Positions 42,945 to 53,069 of a DNA stretch of 64,000 nucleotides are shown one piece after another (the stretch's first letter is position 1; the number at the start of each line of letters is the position of its first letter). A program made the position numbers and the translations under genes. Under the pieces are notes generated by a model. That model ran no database searches. It had not been told where the DNA came from and worked only from the letters and a program-made list of their open reading frames with translations. The DNA comes from Pseudomonas sp. PSKL.D1 (lineage in GTDB: Bacteria > Pseudomonadota > Gammaproteobacteria > Pseudomonadales > Pseudomonadaceae). The stretch covers positions 4,078,001-4,142,000 of the forward strand of contig NZ_CP118607.1 in the NCBI RefSeq assembly GCF_028898945.1. The letters are read 5' to 3'.

Positions 42945-43769
42945 TCAGGGCGTTACCGATGCGGCCTCGGCCGGTTTCGCCTCTTCCTGCGTCTCGATAG
43001 GTGCAGCCTCTGCCGGAGGGGCGACCGGTTGCGAGCTCTGGCTGTCATCCACCACAGGGGCCGAAGGGGCTTCGCTGGCCGGCACAATGGCGGCTGCGGC
43101 AGGCGCGGCTGGCGCTGCAGAGTCGACAGGTGCAGCCGCCGGTACCGGGGCTGCCGATGCCTGCTCTGGCAAGCCCAGGGCTGGCGCGGGTTTTTCAGGC
43201 TTTGGCGCAGGCGCCTCAACCTTGGCCTTGCTGACCTTCTTTGGCTTGGGCAGGTAACTTTCGACCAGCGCGAAGTAACGCTCATAGAACTGAGGCGCGG
43301 TAACCGTCTCGCTGGCAACCTTGACCATGGAATCGTCGCTGGAGCCGATTGGCATCGATACCGAGCCCAGTACACCTACGCCGAGGCTGGCCGAGGTGTT
43401 GGACTTCTTCAACGCGTAACGGTCCTGCAGGGCGTTGGCGAACATGGTCGAGCGCTGCTCGTCACTGCTGTCCGGTGCGCAGGTTACGTTGAAACTGATC
43501 TGCAGGTGGTTTTCGCTGTTCTGCTGAAAGCTCTTGTTACCCGCGAGCTGGTTGGGGCCACTGCTGGTGATGATGTAGCCCTGGCTCAACAACGCGCGGC
43601 GGGCAGCCTCGCACGACCCTGCCTCGCTTACCGGGAAGCTGCGCGAGTAAGTGCCTGAGTCATCGAAGTTTTCGTGCTCGTAAACGGCAGCCTTTTTTGA
43701 AGAGCAACCGGTCACGCCCGCCAGCACCAGGGCCAGCCCGAGCGCACCGATGACGGATGATCTGGTCAT
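42945..43769 (-). CDS. DUF2242 lipoprotein
   Basis: 274 aa from the ATG at 43769 (GGAA eight bases upstream); longer upstream frames cover the intergenic region. The lipoprotein signal peptide ends VLAGVTGC, with the lipid-modified Cys at about 22. The body has NFDDSGTYSRSFPVSEAGSC, ARRALLSQGYIITSSGPNQL and FYERYFALVESYL, the pattern of DUF2242. A long Pro/Ala/Lys/Glu-rich tail (about residues 175-274) follows and is probably disordered. It is anchored in the cell envelope. Function unknown. Confidence 0.82.
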   Translation of the reverse strand: MTRSSVIGALGLALVLAGVTGCSSKKAAVYEHENFDDSGTYSRSFPVSEAGSCEAARRALLSQGYIITSSGPNQLAGNKSFQQNSENHLQISFNVTCAPDSSDEQRSTMFANALQDRYALKKSNTSASLGVGVLGSVSMPIGSSDDSMVKVASETVTAPQFYERYFALVESYLPKPKKVSKAKVEAPAPKPEKPAPALGLPEQASAAPVPAAAPVDSAAPAAPAAAAIVPASEAPSAPVVDDSQSSQPVAPPAEAAPIETQEEAKPAEAASVTP

Positions 43770-43905
43770 TGCGAATTCCGGGTAAGTCATGAAGGTGCCT
43801 ATTGTGCAACACAGCGCAGGCACACTGAAACCGTTGATCGGTGAAGAGTTGGTCAGCTTCGTGTAAAGGTGTTGCGAAGCGTGCCGTTCGCCGGCCGTAG
43901 AAACG

Positions 43906-43933
43906 AAAAAAGCGACCCTGAGGTCGCTTTTTT
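43906..43933 (-). terminator. Intrinsic terminator after the tRNA-Asp genes
   Basis: Stem AAAAAAGCGACC / GGTCGCTTTTTT with a CTGA loop. On the minus strand the T run lies downstream of the tRNA genes, and the hairpin works in both directions. Confidence 0.85.
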
Positions 43934-43970
43934 GTAGCTTCGAAGTGTTCATGGGACTTCTAGGCGAAGA

Positions 43971-44047
43971 TGGCGCAGCGGACGGGACTCGAACCCGCGA
44001 CCCCCGGCGTGACAGGCCGGTATTCTAACCGACTGAACTACCGCTGC
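43971..44047 (-). tRNA. tRNA-Asp (GTC), copy 1
   Basis: 77 bases including an encoded CCA. The acceptor stem GCAGCGG pairs with CCGCTGC, the D arm has GTTCAGTCGGTTAGAA, the anticodon arm is CCGGCCTGTCACGCCGG with GTC, and the T arm is GCGGGTTCGAGTCCCGT. Fully paired cloverleaf. Confidence 0.96.
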
Positions 44048-44189
44048 GTATCATTCAGGCTTTCACCTGTTTGAAACCTGGGTCTACCCTTGCCGGCTTT
44101 TCAGCCTCAGGGCAGGCACAAAAAAAGCGACACGTTGATCGCTCTCTTTGTGTTTGCTTCGAAGTGTTCTAGGGACTTCGAAGCGAAGA

Positions 44190-44266
44190 TGGCGCAGCGG
44201 ACGGGACTCGAACCCGCGACCCCCGGCGTGACAGGCCGGTATTCTAACCGACTGAACTACCGCTGC
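44190..44266 (-). tRNA. tRNA-Asp (GTC), copy 2
   Basis: Sequence identical to copy 1, 219 bases upstream in transcription order. Flanking bases (CGAAGTGTTC before, CAGGCTTTCACCTG after) are also shared with copy 1, so the unit arose by tandem duplication. Confidence 0.96.
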
Positions 44267-44366
44267 GTATCGTTCAGGCTTTCACCTGATTGAAACTGGG
44301 ATCAGCTTCAGGCGTATTCGCCTTTGGCTTCAGACCGGTGCCAGGCACCCATCTGTTACTTGAAAA

Positions 44367-44443
44367 TGGCGCAGCGGACGGGACTCGAACCCGCGACCCC
44401 CGGCGTGACAGGCCGGTATTCTAACCGACTGAACTACCGCTGC
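44367..44443 (-). tRNA. tRNA-Asp (GTC), copy 3
   Basis: Same 77-base gene as copies 1 and 2 with encoded CCA. It is spaced 177 bases from copy 2 and its flanks are only partly shared. Confidence 0.96.
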
Positions 44444-44524
44444 GCAGTGTGGCTTATCAGGCCTTGTTCCTCTCTGGCATCGTGCTTCTTTCGAAGCGCC
44501 TTGCACCAGGAACATCTCATGAAG

Positions 44525-44600
44525 TGGTGGGTGATGACGGGATCGAACCGCCGACCCTCTGCTTGTAAGGCAGATGCTCTCCCGGCTGAGCTAATCACCC
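44525..44600 (-). tRNA. tRNA-Val (TAC)
   Basis: 76 bases with encoded CCA. Acceptor GGGTGAT pairs with ATCACCC, D arm TAGCTCAGCCGGGAGAGC, anticodon arm CTGCCTTACAAGCAG with TAC, T arm CGGCGGTTCGATCCCGTC. First gene of the Val-Asp-Asp-Asp tRNA operon. Confidence 0.95.
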
Positions 44601-44765
44601 TCGCATGTTGCTTCGCGCTTCTGAGTATCGCTACCCAGTGTTGCGTTTGCTTCGCTGAGGCCGCGAAATTTACGCAGGTAGCGAACCTAAGTCAATAGCC
44701 CTGTTGGATTTTTTTCAAAAAAGGTGTGAATTGATGAGCTCGGCTTGAGGTTTGTGGTGGCGCGT

Positions 44766-44932
44766 AGATCGAGCGCCGCCCGCGCGGCGCATCGCGGATG
44801 AATCCGCTCCTACGTTTGTTGCAACGTGCCAAACCTGTTACGCCATGGCCGCTAGCCTGGCGCATGCCTGTAGGAGCGGATTTACCGAGACGTCGGACCG
44901 CCGCGATGCGCCGCGCGGGCGGCGCTCGATCT
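44766..44932. repeat. REP pair (BIME-like) with 32-base perfect outer arms
   Basis: Outer arms 44766-44797 and 44901-44932 are perfect complements (beginning AGATCGAGCGCCGCCCGCGC). Inside are two REP cores facing each other and a spacer containing GTTGCAACGTGCCAAACCTG, which recurs in inverted form next to the REP at 49252. It fills most of the gene-free stretch 44601-44969; I see nothing else there. Confidence 0.85.
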
Positions 44933-44969
44933 CAAACACACCACAAGGCCAACGGCGAACACTAACGAC

Positions 44970-45743
44970 TCAGGTGTAGATCATCTTGCGGGTCATCCCG
45001 CCATCGACCACAAACTCCTGGCCGGTGACAAACGCCGCCTGGCGCGACAGCAACCAGGCCACCATCGCCGCCACATCTTCCACCGTCCCTACCCTGCCCG
45101 CCGGGTGCTGGGCATGGTCGGCTTTGGTCAACGGCTCGGCGCGGCGCTGCGACGGGTCGCGGGCGTCAATCCAGCCGGGGCTAACCGCGTTGACGCGGAT
45201 TTCCGGGCCCAGGCTCATGGCCAGGGCATGGGTCAACGCCACCAGGCCACCTTTACTGGCCGCATAGGCCTCGGTGTCCGGCTCGGACTGCCGGGCGCGG
45301 GTGGACGTCAAATTGACGATGGCGCCGTTGTGCGCACGCAAGTACGGCGCACAATGCTTGGCCAACAGCATCGGGCCATTGAGGTTGACCGCCAGCACCC
45401 GGTTCCACTGCGCCAGGCTCAGGCTTTCGAGCGTCTGGTTGTGGGGGTTGGCGATGGCGGCGTTGCACACCAGCGCATCCAGGCGCCCGAACTGCCCCAA
45501 TACTTCGGACACCCCGGCACTGACTTGCGCCTCGTCGGCCACATCCATGGTGATGAACCAGGCATTGTCACCCAACGCCTTGGCCACCTTGGCCCCGCGC
45601 GGGCGGTCCAGGTCGCTGAGCACCACCTGCCACCCTTCGCAGATCAGCCAGGCGGCGATGCCCAGGCCGATGCCGCGCGCGGCACCGGTTACCAAGGCTA
45701 CCCGGCCGTTATGGCCCGGCCCGCCGCCCTTCCAGTCGATCAC
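44970..45743 (-). CDS. Short-chain dehydrogenase/reductase (SDR)
   Basis: 257 aa. The cofactor motif [12 protein letters not shown] (~19-30), NAA (CNAAIANPH), the catalytic Ser region (VNLTSTRAR) and the YAASKGG tetrad (Y-x3-K) are all intact, so it is a classical SDR with NAD(P)-dependent oxidoreductase activity. The ATG overlaps the metZ stop (ATGA), making it the last gene of a purF-metZ-SDR run. Substrate unknown; linkage to metZ may be conserved in pseudomonads. Confidence 0.87.
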   Translation of the reverse strand: MIDWKGGGPGHNGRVALVTGAARGIGLGIAAWLICEGWQVVLSDLDRPRGAKVAKALGDNAWFITMDVADEAQVSAGVSEVLGQFGRLDALVCNAAIANPHNQTLESLSLAQWNRVLAVNLNGPMLLAKHCAPYLRAHNGAIVNLTSTRARQSEPDTEAYAASKGGLVALTHALAMSLGPEIRVNAVSPGWIDARDPSQRRAEPLTKADHAQHPAGRVGTVEDVAAMVAWLLSRQAAFVTGQEFVVDGGMTRKMIYT

Positions 45744-46951
45744 AGTGCCGCCAGCCCACGGGCGATGTCCGCCTTGATGTCAGCCAGGTCTTCCAGGCCC
45801 ACGGCCACACGGATCAGGCTGTCGCGGATGCCTGCGGCCTCACGCTCCTGCGGCGACAGACGGCCGTGGGAGGTGGTGGCCGGGTGGGCGATGGTGGTTT
45901 TGCTGTCACCCAGGTTGGTGGTGATCGAGATCACACGGGTGGCATCGATGACGCGCCAGGCGCCTTCCTTGCCCCCTTTGACCTCGAAGCTGACCACCGC
46001 ACCAAAGCCGCTCATCTGGCGCTTGGCCAGTTCGTGCTGCGGGTGGCTTGGCAGGCCGGCGTAATGCACCTTTTCCACGCCATCTTGCTGCTCCAGCCAC
46101 TCGGCCAGCGCCTGGGCGCTTTCACAATGGGCGCGCATGCGCAGCTTGAGGGTTTCCAGGCCTTTGGTGAAGATCCAGGCGTTGAACGGGCTCAAGGTCG
46201 GGCCAGCGGTGCGCAAGAAGCCCACCACTTCCTTCATCTGCTCGCTGCGCCCGGCAACCACGCCGCCCATGCAACGGCCCTGGCCGTCAATGAACTTGGT
46301 GGCCGAGTGGAACACGATGTCGGCACCCAGCTTCAGCGGCTGCTGCAAGGCCGGGGTACTGAAGCAGTTGTCCACCACCAGCATGGCGCCACGGGCATGG
46401 GCGACTTCTGCCAGGGCAGCAATGTCGACCAGCTCGGCCAGCGGGTTGGAAGGCGACTCGACCACCAACAGCTTGGTGTTGGCCTTGATGCCCTGCTCCC
46501 AACCGCTCAGGTTGGCCAGCGGTACATAGTCCACTTCCACGCCAAAGCGCTTGAAGTACTTCTCGAACAGGCTGATGGTCGAACCGAACACGCTCTGCGA
46601 GACCAGAATGTGGTCACCGGCGCTGCACAGCGACATGACCACGGCCAGCAGTGCCGACATGCCAGTGGACGTTGCCACCGCCTGCTCGGCACCTTCCATA
46701 GCCGCCAGGCGCTCTTCGAACGCGCGCACGGTCGGGTTGGTATAGCGCGAGTAGACGTTGCCCGGCGTTTCGCCGGCAAAGCGCGCAGCGGCGTCAGCCG
46801 CCGTGCGGAACACATAGCTGGAAGTCAGGAACAGCGCTTCGCTGTGCTCCCCTTCCGCTGTACGGTTTTGACCGGCGCGCACCGCCAGGGTGTCGAAGCC
46901 GACACCCTCGAGGTCACTGTCCAGTCGCCCGGCATCCCATTGATCCGTCAT
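45740..46951 (-). CDS. metZ: O-succinylhomoserine sulfhydrylase
   Basis: 403 aa from the ATG at 46951 (AGGGAG eight bases upstream); the longer frame to 46987 starts inside purF. Cys/Met metabolism PLP enzyme: [20 protein letters not shown], the cofactor loop [39 protein letters not shown] and the PLP lysine in [11 protein letters not shown]. It turns O-succinylhomoserine and sulfide into homocysteine, the direct sulfhydrylation route of Pseudomonas. It is 17 bases from the purF stop, so co-transcription is likely. Confidence 0.92.
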   Translation of the reverse strand: MTDQWDAGRLDSDLEGVGFDTLAVRAGQNRTAEGEHSEALFLTSSYVFRTAADAAARFAGETPGNVYSRYTNPTVRAFEERLAAMEGAEQAVATSTGMSALLAVVMSLCSAGDHILVSQSVFGSTISLFEKYFKRFGVEVDYVPLANLSGWEQGIKANTKLLVVESPSNPLAELVDIAALAEVAHARGAMLVVDNCFSTPALQQPLKLGADIVFHSATKFIDGQGRCMGGVVAGRSEQMKEVVGFLRTAGPTLSPFNAWIFTKGLETLKLRMRAHCESAQALAEWLEQQDGVEKVHYAGLPSHPQHELAKRQMSGFGAVVSFEVKGGKEGAWRVIDATRVISITTNLGDSKTTIAHPATTSHGRLSPQEREAAGIRDSLIRVAVGLEDLADIKADIARGLAAL

Positions 46952-46967
46952 GCCGTCGCTCCCTAAA

Positions 46968-48473
46968 TCAGTTGTTGTAGAGGTCAATGATCGCGCTGAC
47001 CGCCTGGTTCTTCACCTTGGCCAGGTCATTACGGGCCTGCTCGATACGGTCGAGGTAGGCCTCGTCGATGTCGCCGGTGACATACTCACCGTTGAACACC
47101 GCGCAATCGAATTGCTCGATCTTGATCTTGCCGCCACCGACCGATTCGATCAGGTCCGGCAGGTCCTGGTAGACCAGCCAGTCGGCGCCGATCAACTCGG
47201 CCACCTGTTCGGTGGTGCGGTTGTGGGCGATCAATTCGTGAGCGCTCGGCATGTCGATGCCGTAGACGTTGGGGTAGCGCACCGCGGGGGCCGCGGAGCA
47301 GAAGTAGACATTTTTGGCACCGGCTTCGCGGGCCATCTGGATGATCTGCTTGCAGGTGGTGCCGCGCACGATCGAGTCGTCCACCAGCATCACGTTCTTG
47401 CCGCGGAACTCCAGCTCGATGGCGTTGAGCTTCTGGCGTACGGACTTTTTGCGCGCCGCCTGGCCGGGCATGATGAAGGTACGGCCGATGTAGCGGTTTT
47501 TCACAAAGCCTTCGCGGAACTTCACACCCAGGTGGTTGGCCAGCTCCAGCGCGGCGGTGCGGCTGGTGTCCGGGATCGGGATGACCACGTCGATGTCGTG
47601 GTCCGGGCGTTCGCGCTGGATCTTCTCGGCCAGCTTCTCACCCATGCGCAGGCGCGCCTTGTACACCGACACGCCATCCATGATCGAGTCCGGGCGGGCC
47701 AGGTAAACGTGTTCGAAGATGCACGGCTTAAGCTGTGGGTTGGTGGCGCACTGGCGGGTATACAGCTGGCCTTCTTCGGTGATGTACACCGCTTCGCCCG
47801 GCGCCAGGTCGCGGATCAGGGTAAAGCCGAGCACGTCCAGGGCCACGCTTTCCGAGGCGATCATGTATTCCACGCCTTCGTCGGTGTGACGCTGGCCGAA
47901 CACCACCGGGCGGATGCCGTTGGGGTCACGGAAGCCGACGATGCCGTAGCCGGTGATCATCGCCACCACGGCGTAACCGCCCACGCAACGGCTGTGCACG
48001 TGGGACACAGCAGCAAACACGTCATCTTCGGTCGGCTGCAGCTTGCCGCGCACGGCCAGTTCATGGGCGAACACGTTCAGCAGCACTTCCGAGTCGGAGT
48101 TGGTGTTGACGTGGCGCAGGTCGGATTCGTAAATCTCTTTGGCCAGCTGCTCGACGTTGGTCAGGTTGCCGTTGTGCGCCAGGGTGATGCCGTAAGGCGA
48201 GTTGACATAAAACGGCTGGGCCTCGGCCGAAGTCGAGCTGCCCGCGGTCGGGTAGCGCACGTGGCCGATACCCATGTGGCCAACCAGGCGCTGCATGTGG
48301 CGCTGCTGGAAGACATCACGCACCAGGCCATTATCCTTGCGCAGGAACAACCGGCCGTCGTGGCTGGTCACGATACCGGCAGCGTCCTGGCCGCGGTGCT
48401 GGAGGACCGTAAGCGCGTCATACAGCGCCTGATTGACGTTCGACTTACCGACGATACCGACGATGCCACACAT
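46968..48473 (-). CDS. purF: Amidophosphoribosyltransferase
   Basis: 501 aa. The start must be the ATG at 48473 because the N-terminal nucleophile Cys2 (MCGIVGIVG) has to be exposed; a frame three codons longer is rejected. The glutaminase domain has [11 protein letters not shown] and THNGNLTN-type residues ([11 protein letters not shown]). The C-terminal PRTase domain carries [13 protein letters not shown], the PRPP loop. It catalyses the first committed step of purine synthesis, PRPP plus glutamine to phosphoribosylamine. It is downstream of cvpA in the conserved cvpA-purF pair. Confidence 0.95.
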   Translation of the reverse strand: MCGIVGIVGKSNVNQALYDALTVLQHRGQDAAGIVTSHDGRLFLRKDNGLVRDVFQQRHMQRLVGHMGIGHVRYPTAGSSTSAEAQPFYVNSPYGITLAHNGNLTNVEQLAKEIYESDLRHVNTNSDSEVLLNVFAHELAVRGKLQPTEDDVFAAVSHVHSRCVGGYAVVAMITGYGIVGFRDPNGIRPVVFGQRHTDEGVEYMIASESVALDVLGFTLIRDLAPGEAVYITEEGQLYTRQCATNPQLKPCIFEHVYLARPDSIMDGVSVYKARLRMGEKLAEKIQRERPDHDIDVVIPIPDTSRTAALELANHLGVKFREGFVKNRYIGRTFIMPGQAARKKSVRQKLNAIELEFRGKNVMLVDDSIVRGTTCKQIIQMAREAGAKNVYFCSAAPAVRYPNVYGIDMPSAHELIAHNRTTEQVAELIGADWLVYQDLPDLIESVGGGKIKIEQFDCAVFNGEYVTGDIDEAYLDRIEQARNDLAKVKNQAVSAIIDLYNN

Positions 48474-48515
48474 GCGACGCAACCCCTACTTTGATGAAAC
48501 TTGAACGAAAAGCGC

Positions 48516-49073
48516 TCAGTGCTTTGTTGGCCCGAGCAACTGTTCCTTGAACGGGAGATCAACCGGACTGCTGATCGCCCCACTGGACATCCACTGACCG
48601 GTGAAACCCAGAATCAGGTTTTTCGACCAGTCTGCGACCAATAGAAATTGTGGTATCAGGCGTGATTCCTGCCACCAGGTATCTTGTTGCACCGGCCCCA
48701 GGCTGAGCAGGCCGATGGCGACGACTACCAGCAAGGCCCCGCGCGCTGCGCCGAAAGCCATGCCGAGGAAACGATCGGTGCCGGACAGCCCGGTCACGCG
48801 GATCAGCTCGCCGATCAGGAAATTGACCATCGCCCCCACCAGCAAGGTGGCGACGAACAAAATGGCGCAGCCGGCGATGATGCGCATCGACGGGGTTTGA
48901 ATATAGCTTTCAAGGTACACCGAGAGTGACCCGCCGAACATCCAGGCAACCGCACCGGCAATGATCCAGATGAGCAGCGACAAGGCTTCCTTGACGAAGC
49001 CGCGCTTGAGACTGATCAGTGTGGAGACGGCGATGATCGCGATGATCGCCCAATCAACCAGGGTAAATGCCAC
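48516..49073 (-). CDS. cvpA: CvpA family membrane protein
   Basis: 185 aa with four membrane helices (WAIIAIIAVSTLISLKRGF, LSLLIWIIAGAVAWMFGG, IIAGCAILFVATLLVGAMV, GALLVVVAIGLLSLG). The signature VDWAIIAIIAVSTLISLKRG plus a short C-terminal tail defines CvpA, named for colicin V production in E. coli and placed before purF. It is an inner-membrane protein of unclear biochemical role. Confidence 0.92.
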   Translation of the reverse strand: MAFTLVDWAIIAIIAVSTLISLKRGFVKEALSLLIWIIAGAVAWMFGGSLSVYLESYIQTPSMRIIAGCAILFVATLLVGAMVNFLIGELIRVTGLSGTDRFLGMAFGAARGALLVVVAIGLLSLGPVQQDTWWQESRLIPQFLLVADWSKNLILGFTGQWMSSGAISSPVDLPFKEQLLGPTKH

Positions 49074-49251
49074 GGTGCTGCCTGCAGACCTTTGAGGCGG
49101 CGCATTTTACCAGAGCATGGGGCTTGGGGTAAGCGGAATTAGCAGTGGGCAAGCCCGCACCCACGGGGGTTTCATGGACTTTAAAGTCAGGAAAACGCGC
49201 ACCAAGGCTGGCAACCATGGCCTGACAGGTTCGGCACGTTGCAACAAATGT

Positions 49252-49300
49252 AGGAGCGGCTTTAGCCGCGATACGCCGCGTGGGCGGCGCTCGATCTGAC
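49252..49300. repeat. Single REP unit with GC-rich arm
   Basis: TGTAGGAGCGGCTTTAGCCG, then CGCCGCGTGGGCGGCGCTCG, matching one half of the repeat at 44766-44932. The preceding bases GGCACGTTGCAACAAATGTA also match the spacer of that repeat. It lies in the 250-base gap between cvpA and the SPOR gene. Confidence 0.78.
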
Positions 49301-49326
49301 AGGCAACAAAAAAAGAAAGGCGAAAA

Positions 49327-49980
49327 CTAACCGCGTTCTGGCTGGAACCGCACCACAAAACCTTTGAGGTTGTGCTTGCGGTTGATCGCATCACGCACAC
49401 GCTCCGCTTCGGCGCGCTCGATCAACGGCCCCACATACACCCGATTCATGCCACCGGCCGAACGGACATAGGCGTTGTAACCCTGGCTACGCAGCGTATT
49501 TTGCAGGCTTTCGGCCCCCGCCCGATTGGACAGGCTCGCCAACTGGATCGACCAGCTGACCGGCAAACCGTTGGTGTCGATTTTTGACGGCGCACTGGCC
49601 GTGGCCGCTGGGGCCGGGCGAGATTCGACCTTGGGGGCAGGCGTCGGCACCGGCGTCTGCGCTTTTGGCTGAGGCTGCGCCTGGGTTTGCGGCGACGGCG
49701 TGATCGGCTGGCTTGGGGTTGCCACCGGGGCTGTGGACTCATTGACCACCACCGGCGGTTGCTCGGGCTCTTCGGGCAGCGGCTGCGGCTCGGGCACGGC
49801 CACTGGCTCCACCTTCACCTCAGGCAACGTCGGCATGGCCGGGGCCTGCGGGGCCTCAACCTGTACCTGGCGCATTTCGTCTTCACGGGTGAACAGCATC
49901 GGCAGGAAAATCACCGCCAATGCCACCAACACCAATGCGCCCACCATGCGCTGTTTCATTCCTTTGTCCAGCACTGCCAT
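49327..49980 (-). CDS. SPOR-domain protein (DedD-like)
   Basis: 217 aa. N-terminal cytoplasmic end and membrane anchor (MVGALVLVALAVIFLPMLF), a Pro/Ala/Gln-rich periplasmic linker (~40-135), then a C-terminal SPOR domain (~138-217: SWSIQLASLSNRAGAESLQN, YNAYVRSAGGMNRVYVGPLI, AERVRDAINRKHNLKGFVVR). SPOR domains bind denuded peptidoglycan at the division site, as DedD does in E. coli. It is encoded between folC and cvpA as in other pseudomonads, four bases from the folC stop. Confidence 0.88.
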   Translation of the reverse strand: MAVLDKGMKQRMVGALVLVALAVIFLPMLFTREDEMRQVQVEAPQAPAMPTLPEVKVEPVAVPEPQPLPEEPEQPPVVVNESTAPVATPSQPITPSPQTQAQPQPKAQTPVPTPAPKVESRPAPAATASAPSKIDTNGLPVSWSIQLASLSNRAGAESLQNTLRSQGYNAYVRSAGGMNRVYVGPLIERAEAERVRDAINRKHNLKGFVVRFQPERG

Positions 49981-49984
49981 CTAG

Positions 49985-51271
49985 TCACCCCTCCAGGGCC
50001 TGCCGCTCCAGCCACGCCAAGGCTTCGGCAACACAGAAAAACGAACCGAACAGCAGAATCTGGTCATCCACCGTCGCCTGCGCGCATTGCCCTTCGAGGG
50101 CGGCGTCGACACTGGGGTAAGACTTCACCGCGGCACCAAGGTTCGTCAAGGCACCCGCCAGCTCTGCCGCCGGGCGGCTACGTGGCGATTGCAACGGTGT
50201 GACCGCCCAGTCGTCCACCAAGCCTTGCAACGGCGCGATGACACCTCCGAGATCCTTGTCAGCCAGCAACCCGAACACTGCCAGGCGGCGGCCCTTGAGC
50301 GAACGGTTGGACAAGCGGCGGGCCAGGTACTGCGCCGCATGGGGGTTGTGCCCCACATCCAGCAGCAGCTCCACCCGCTTGCCTTGCCAGTTGACCACGC
50401 GACGGTCCAGACGCCCGGTAATGCGGGTGTCGAGCAACGCCTGGCGTATGCACCCTGCGTCCCATGGCATGCCCATCAACAGATAAGCCTGCAGGGCCAG
50501 GGTGGCATTTTCCATTGGCAGGTCCAGCAACGGCAGGTCGCGCAACGCAACCTGACTGCCATCTGCCTGCGTACCGCGCCAGTGCCACACGCCCTCGCCA
50601 ACGGCCAGGTCAAAGTCACGACCGCGCAGGGACAGCGGGGCCGACAGCTCGGCCGCCTTGTCCAGCAAGGGTTGCGGCGGGTCCAGATCGCCACACAGCG
50701 CCGGCTTGCCGGCACGGAAGATACCGGCCTTTTCGAAGGCCACTTTCTCGCGGGTATCCCCCAGGTAATCGACATGGTCGACGCCGATGCTGGTGACCAG
50801 CGCCAGGTCGGCATCCACCACGTTCACAGTATCCAGGCGGCCACCCAGGCCCACTTCCAGCACCACGGCATCCAGCGCCGACTGATGGAACAGCCAGAAC
50901 GCCGCCAGCGTGCCCATTTCGAAGTAGGTCAGGGAAACGTCGCCCCGCGCCGCCTCAACGGCGGCAAAGGCCTGACACAGGCGCTCATCGCTGGCTTCCT
51001 GGCCGTCGATCAGCACCCGCTCGTTGTAACGCAGCAGGTGGGGCGAGCTATACACCCCCACCTTCAGCCCCTGGGCGCGGAGCATCGACGCCACGAACGC
51101 ACAGGTCGAGCCTTTGCCGTTGGTGCCAGTTACCGTGACGATGCGCGGCGCCAGCTTGCCCAGCGCCAGCCGGGCGAGCACCGTCTGCGAACGCTCCAGC
51201 CCCATGTCGATGGCGACGGGGTGCAACTGCTCGAGGTAGGCGAGCCACTCGCCCAGGCTGCGCTCCGTCAT
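49985..51271 (-). CDS. folC: Folylpolyglutamate/dihydrofolate synthase
   Basis: 428 aa from the ATG at 51271 overlapping the accD TGA; a GTG one codon earlier is possible. Mur-ligase fold: P-loop VTGTNGKGSTCAFVASMLR (~44-62), SPHLLRYNERVLIDG, SIGVDHVDYLGDT and LLDVGHNPHAAQYLA. It adds glutamate to dihydropteroate and folates in the cytoplasm. Operon accD-folC-SPOR-cvpA-purF. Confidence 0.94.
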   Translation of the reverse strand: MTERSLGEWLAYLEQLHPVAIDMGLERSQTVLARLALGKLAPRIVTVTGTNGKGSTCAFVASMLRAQGLKVGVYSSPHLLRYNERVLIDGQEASDERLCQAFAAVEAARGDVSLTYFEMGTLAAFWLFHQSALDAVVLEVGLGGRLDTVNVVDADLALVTSIGVDHVDYLGDTREKVAFEKAGIFRAGKPALCGDLDPPQPLLDKAAELSAPLSLRGRDFDLAVGEGVWHWRGTQADGSQVALRDLPLLDLPMENATLALQAYLLMGMPWDAGCIRQALLDTRITGRLDRRVVNWQGKRVELLLDVGHNPHAAQYLARRLSNRSLKGRRLAVFGLLADKDLGGVIAPLQGLVDDWAVTPLQSPRSRPAAELAGALTNLGAAVKSYPSVDAALEGQCAQATVDDQILLFGSFFCVAEALAWLERQALEG

Positions 51272-52164
51272 CACGCGACCGCAGCCGCCTCGCGCGCCTG
51301 CTCAGGGGTTTCCTGGCCGGTCATTTGCGCCAACAGGCGCGCCAGGCGTGGGCGCAGTTCGCCACGGGAGATGATCAGGTCGATGGCGCCATGCTCCAGC
51401 AGGAACTCGCTGCGCTGGAAGCCTTCCGGCAGTTTCTCGCGTACGGTCTGCTCGATCACGCGCGGGCCGGCGAAGCCGATCAGTGCCTTCGGTTCGCCAA
51501 CAATGACGTCACCCAGCATGGCCAGGCTGGCGGATACACCACCGTAAACCGGGTCGGTCAGCACCGAAATGAACGGAATGCCTTCTTCGCGCAGGCGCGC
51601 CAGCACCGCAGAGGTCTTGGCCATCTGCATCAGCGAGATCAGTGCTTCCTGCATGCGCGCGCCACCGGAGGCCGAGAAGCAGACCATCGGGCAGCGGTTT
51701 TCCAGGGCGTAGTTGGCGGCACGCACGAAGCGCTCACCGACGATGGCACCCATGGAACCACCCATGAAGGAGAACTCGAAGGCGCTGACCACGATCGGCA
51801 TGCCCATCAGGGTGCCGCTCATGGAGATCAGGGCGTCTTTTTCGCCGGTCTGCTTCTGCGCACCGGCCAGGCGGTCCTTGTACTTCTTGCCGTCACGGAA
51901 CTTCAGGCGGTCGACCGGTTCCAGGTCGGCGCCCAGTTCGGCACGGCCTTGCGCATCGAGGAAGATGTCGATGCGTGCACGCGCGCCGATGCGCATGTGG
52001 TGGTTGCATTTGGGGCAGACATCCAGGGTCTTCTCCAGCTCCGGACGATACAGCACGGCCTCACAGGCCGGGCACTTGTGCCACAGGCCTTCCGGCACCG
52101 AGCTCTTCTTCACCTCGGAACGCATGATCGATGGGATCAGTTTGTCGACTAACCAGTTGCTCAT
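51271..52164 (-). CDS. accD: Acetyl-CoA carboxylase carboxyltransferase subunit beta
   Basis: 297 aa. The N-terminal C4 zinc ribbon CPAC...CPKC (~31-57) is followed by the crotonase-type carboxyltransferase fold ([62 protein letters not shown]). With AccA it transfers carboxyl to acetyl-CoA in the first step of fatty-acid synthesis. The stop overlaps the folC ATG. A 220-base spacer separates it from trpF upstream. Confidence 0.95.
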   Translation of the reverse strand: MSNWLVDKLIPSIMRSEVKKSSVPEGLWHKCPACEAVLYRPELEKTLDVCPKCNHHMRIGARARIDIFLDAQGRAELGADLEPVDRLKFRDGKKYKDRLAGAQKQTGEKDALISMSGTLMGMPIVVSAFEFSFMGGSMGAIVGERFVRAANYALENRCPMVCFSASGGARMQEALISLMQMAKTSAVLARLREEGIPFISVLTDPVYGGVSASLAMLGDVIVGEPKALIGFAGPRVIEQTVREKLPEGFQRSEFLLEHGAIDLIISRGELRPRLARLLAQMTGQETPEQAREAAAVA

Positions 52165-52388
52165 GCTTTATTTCTCCAGTAATTGGCGGGCGGGGGCCAG
52201 TGTTGCCGGCCATGCGCTGCCCTTTGAGCTCAAAATCTTCACTAAAACCATGACGGCCCGGCCACAGGAGCTGCCTGCGTACCGCGCCGCCGTCAACGTG
52301 TTCTTTGGCCGCCAGCGTACCGACAGCCTGCCCCGCGGGGCTACGAAAGCTATGGACGATGGCGCGCAGCCAGCCGTCACATCTGGCA

Positions 52389-53009
52389 TCAAGCCTGTTT
52401 GACCGCCTGCATGAACGCTTCGATCTTCGCTGCGTCCTTGATGCCCTTGGCCTGCTCGACACCGCCGCTGACATCCACGGCATACGGCCTTACCTGGGCA
52501 ATCGCCTGCCCGACGTTGTCGGCCGACAACCCGCCAGCCAGAATGATCGGCTTGCTCAGCCGCGCCGGCACCAGCGACCAGTCGAACGCCTCGCCGGTCC
52601 CCCCCGGGACGCCAGGTACAAAGGTATCGAGCAGGATGCCACGGGCGCCCGCGTAAAACTGGCAGGCCGCCTCCAGGTCGTCACCGGGGCGCACGCGCAA
52701 GGCCTTGATCCACGGGCGGTGGTAGCCCTCGCAATCCGCTGGCGTTTCGTCGCCGTGGAACTGTAGCAAATCCAGTGGCACGGCCTCGAGGATCTCGTTC
52801 AGTTCGCAGCGCGAGGCATTGACGAACAGCCCGACCGTGGTCACGAAAGGCGGCAGCTCGGCCATGATCGCCCGCGCCTGGCGCACATCCACGGCACGCG
52901 GGCTTTTGGCATAGAAGACAAAGCCAATGGCATCGGCACCCGCCTCGGCGGCGGCCAGCGCATCCTCGATGCGGGTGATCCCGCAGATTTTGCTGCGAAC
53001 ATTGCTCAT
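52389..53009 (-). CDS. trpF: Phosphoribosylanthranilate isomerase
   Basis: 206 aa from the ATG at 53009; the longer frame starts in the truA-trpF spacer. TIM barrel with the catalytic Cys in [12 protein letters not shown] (~7), [11 protein letters not shown], and the phosphate-binding [12 protein letters not shown] and [15 protein letters not shown] loops with the catalytic Asp. It performs the third step of tryptophan synthesis. As usual in Pseudomonas it lies apart from the other trp genes, between truA and accD. Confidence 0.94.
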   Translation of the reverse strand: MSNVRSKICGITRIEDALAAAEAGADAIGFVFYAKSPRAVDVRQARAIMAELPPFVTTVGLFVNASRCELNEILEAVPLDLLQFHGDETPADCEGYHRPWIKALRVRPGDDLEAACQFYAGARGILLDTFVPGVPGGTGEAFDWSLVPARLSKPIILAGGLSADNVGQAIAQVRPYAVDVSGGVEQAKGIKDAAKIEAFMQAVKQA

Positions 53010-53069
53010 GGGCGGCAAACCTTGACTGCTCGATGAAAGGGCCGATGGTAGCAAAAGCGATTTGGCCCG

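Noticed and set aside
43770..43952. Upstream extension of the DUF2242 lipoprotein
   Set aside because: The extension precedes a normal lipoprotein signal peptide and crosses untranslated sequence. The ATG at 43769 has the better ribosome site.
48474..48482. Longer purF start (MRRMCG)
   Set aside because: PurF needs Cys2 as its N-terminal nucleophile, so the start is MCG at 48473.
46950..48494. 514-codon plus-strand frame over purF
   Set aside because: Antisense shadow of purF; low-complexity His/Val/Asp composition.
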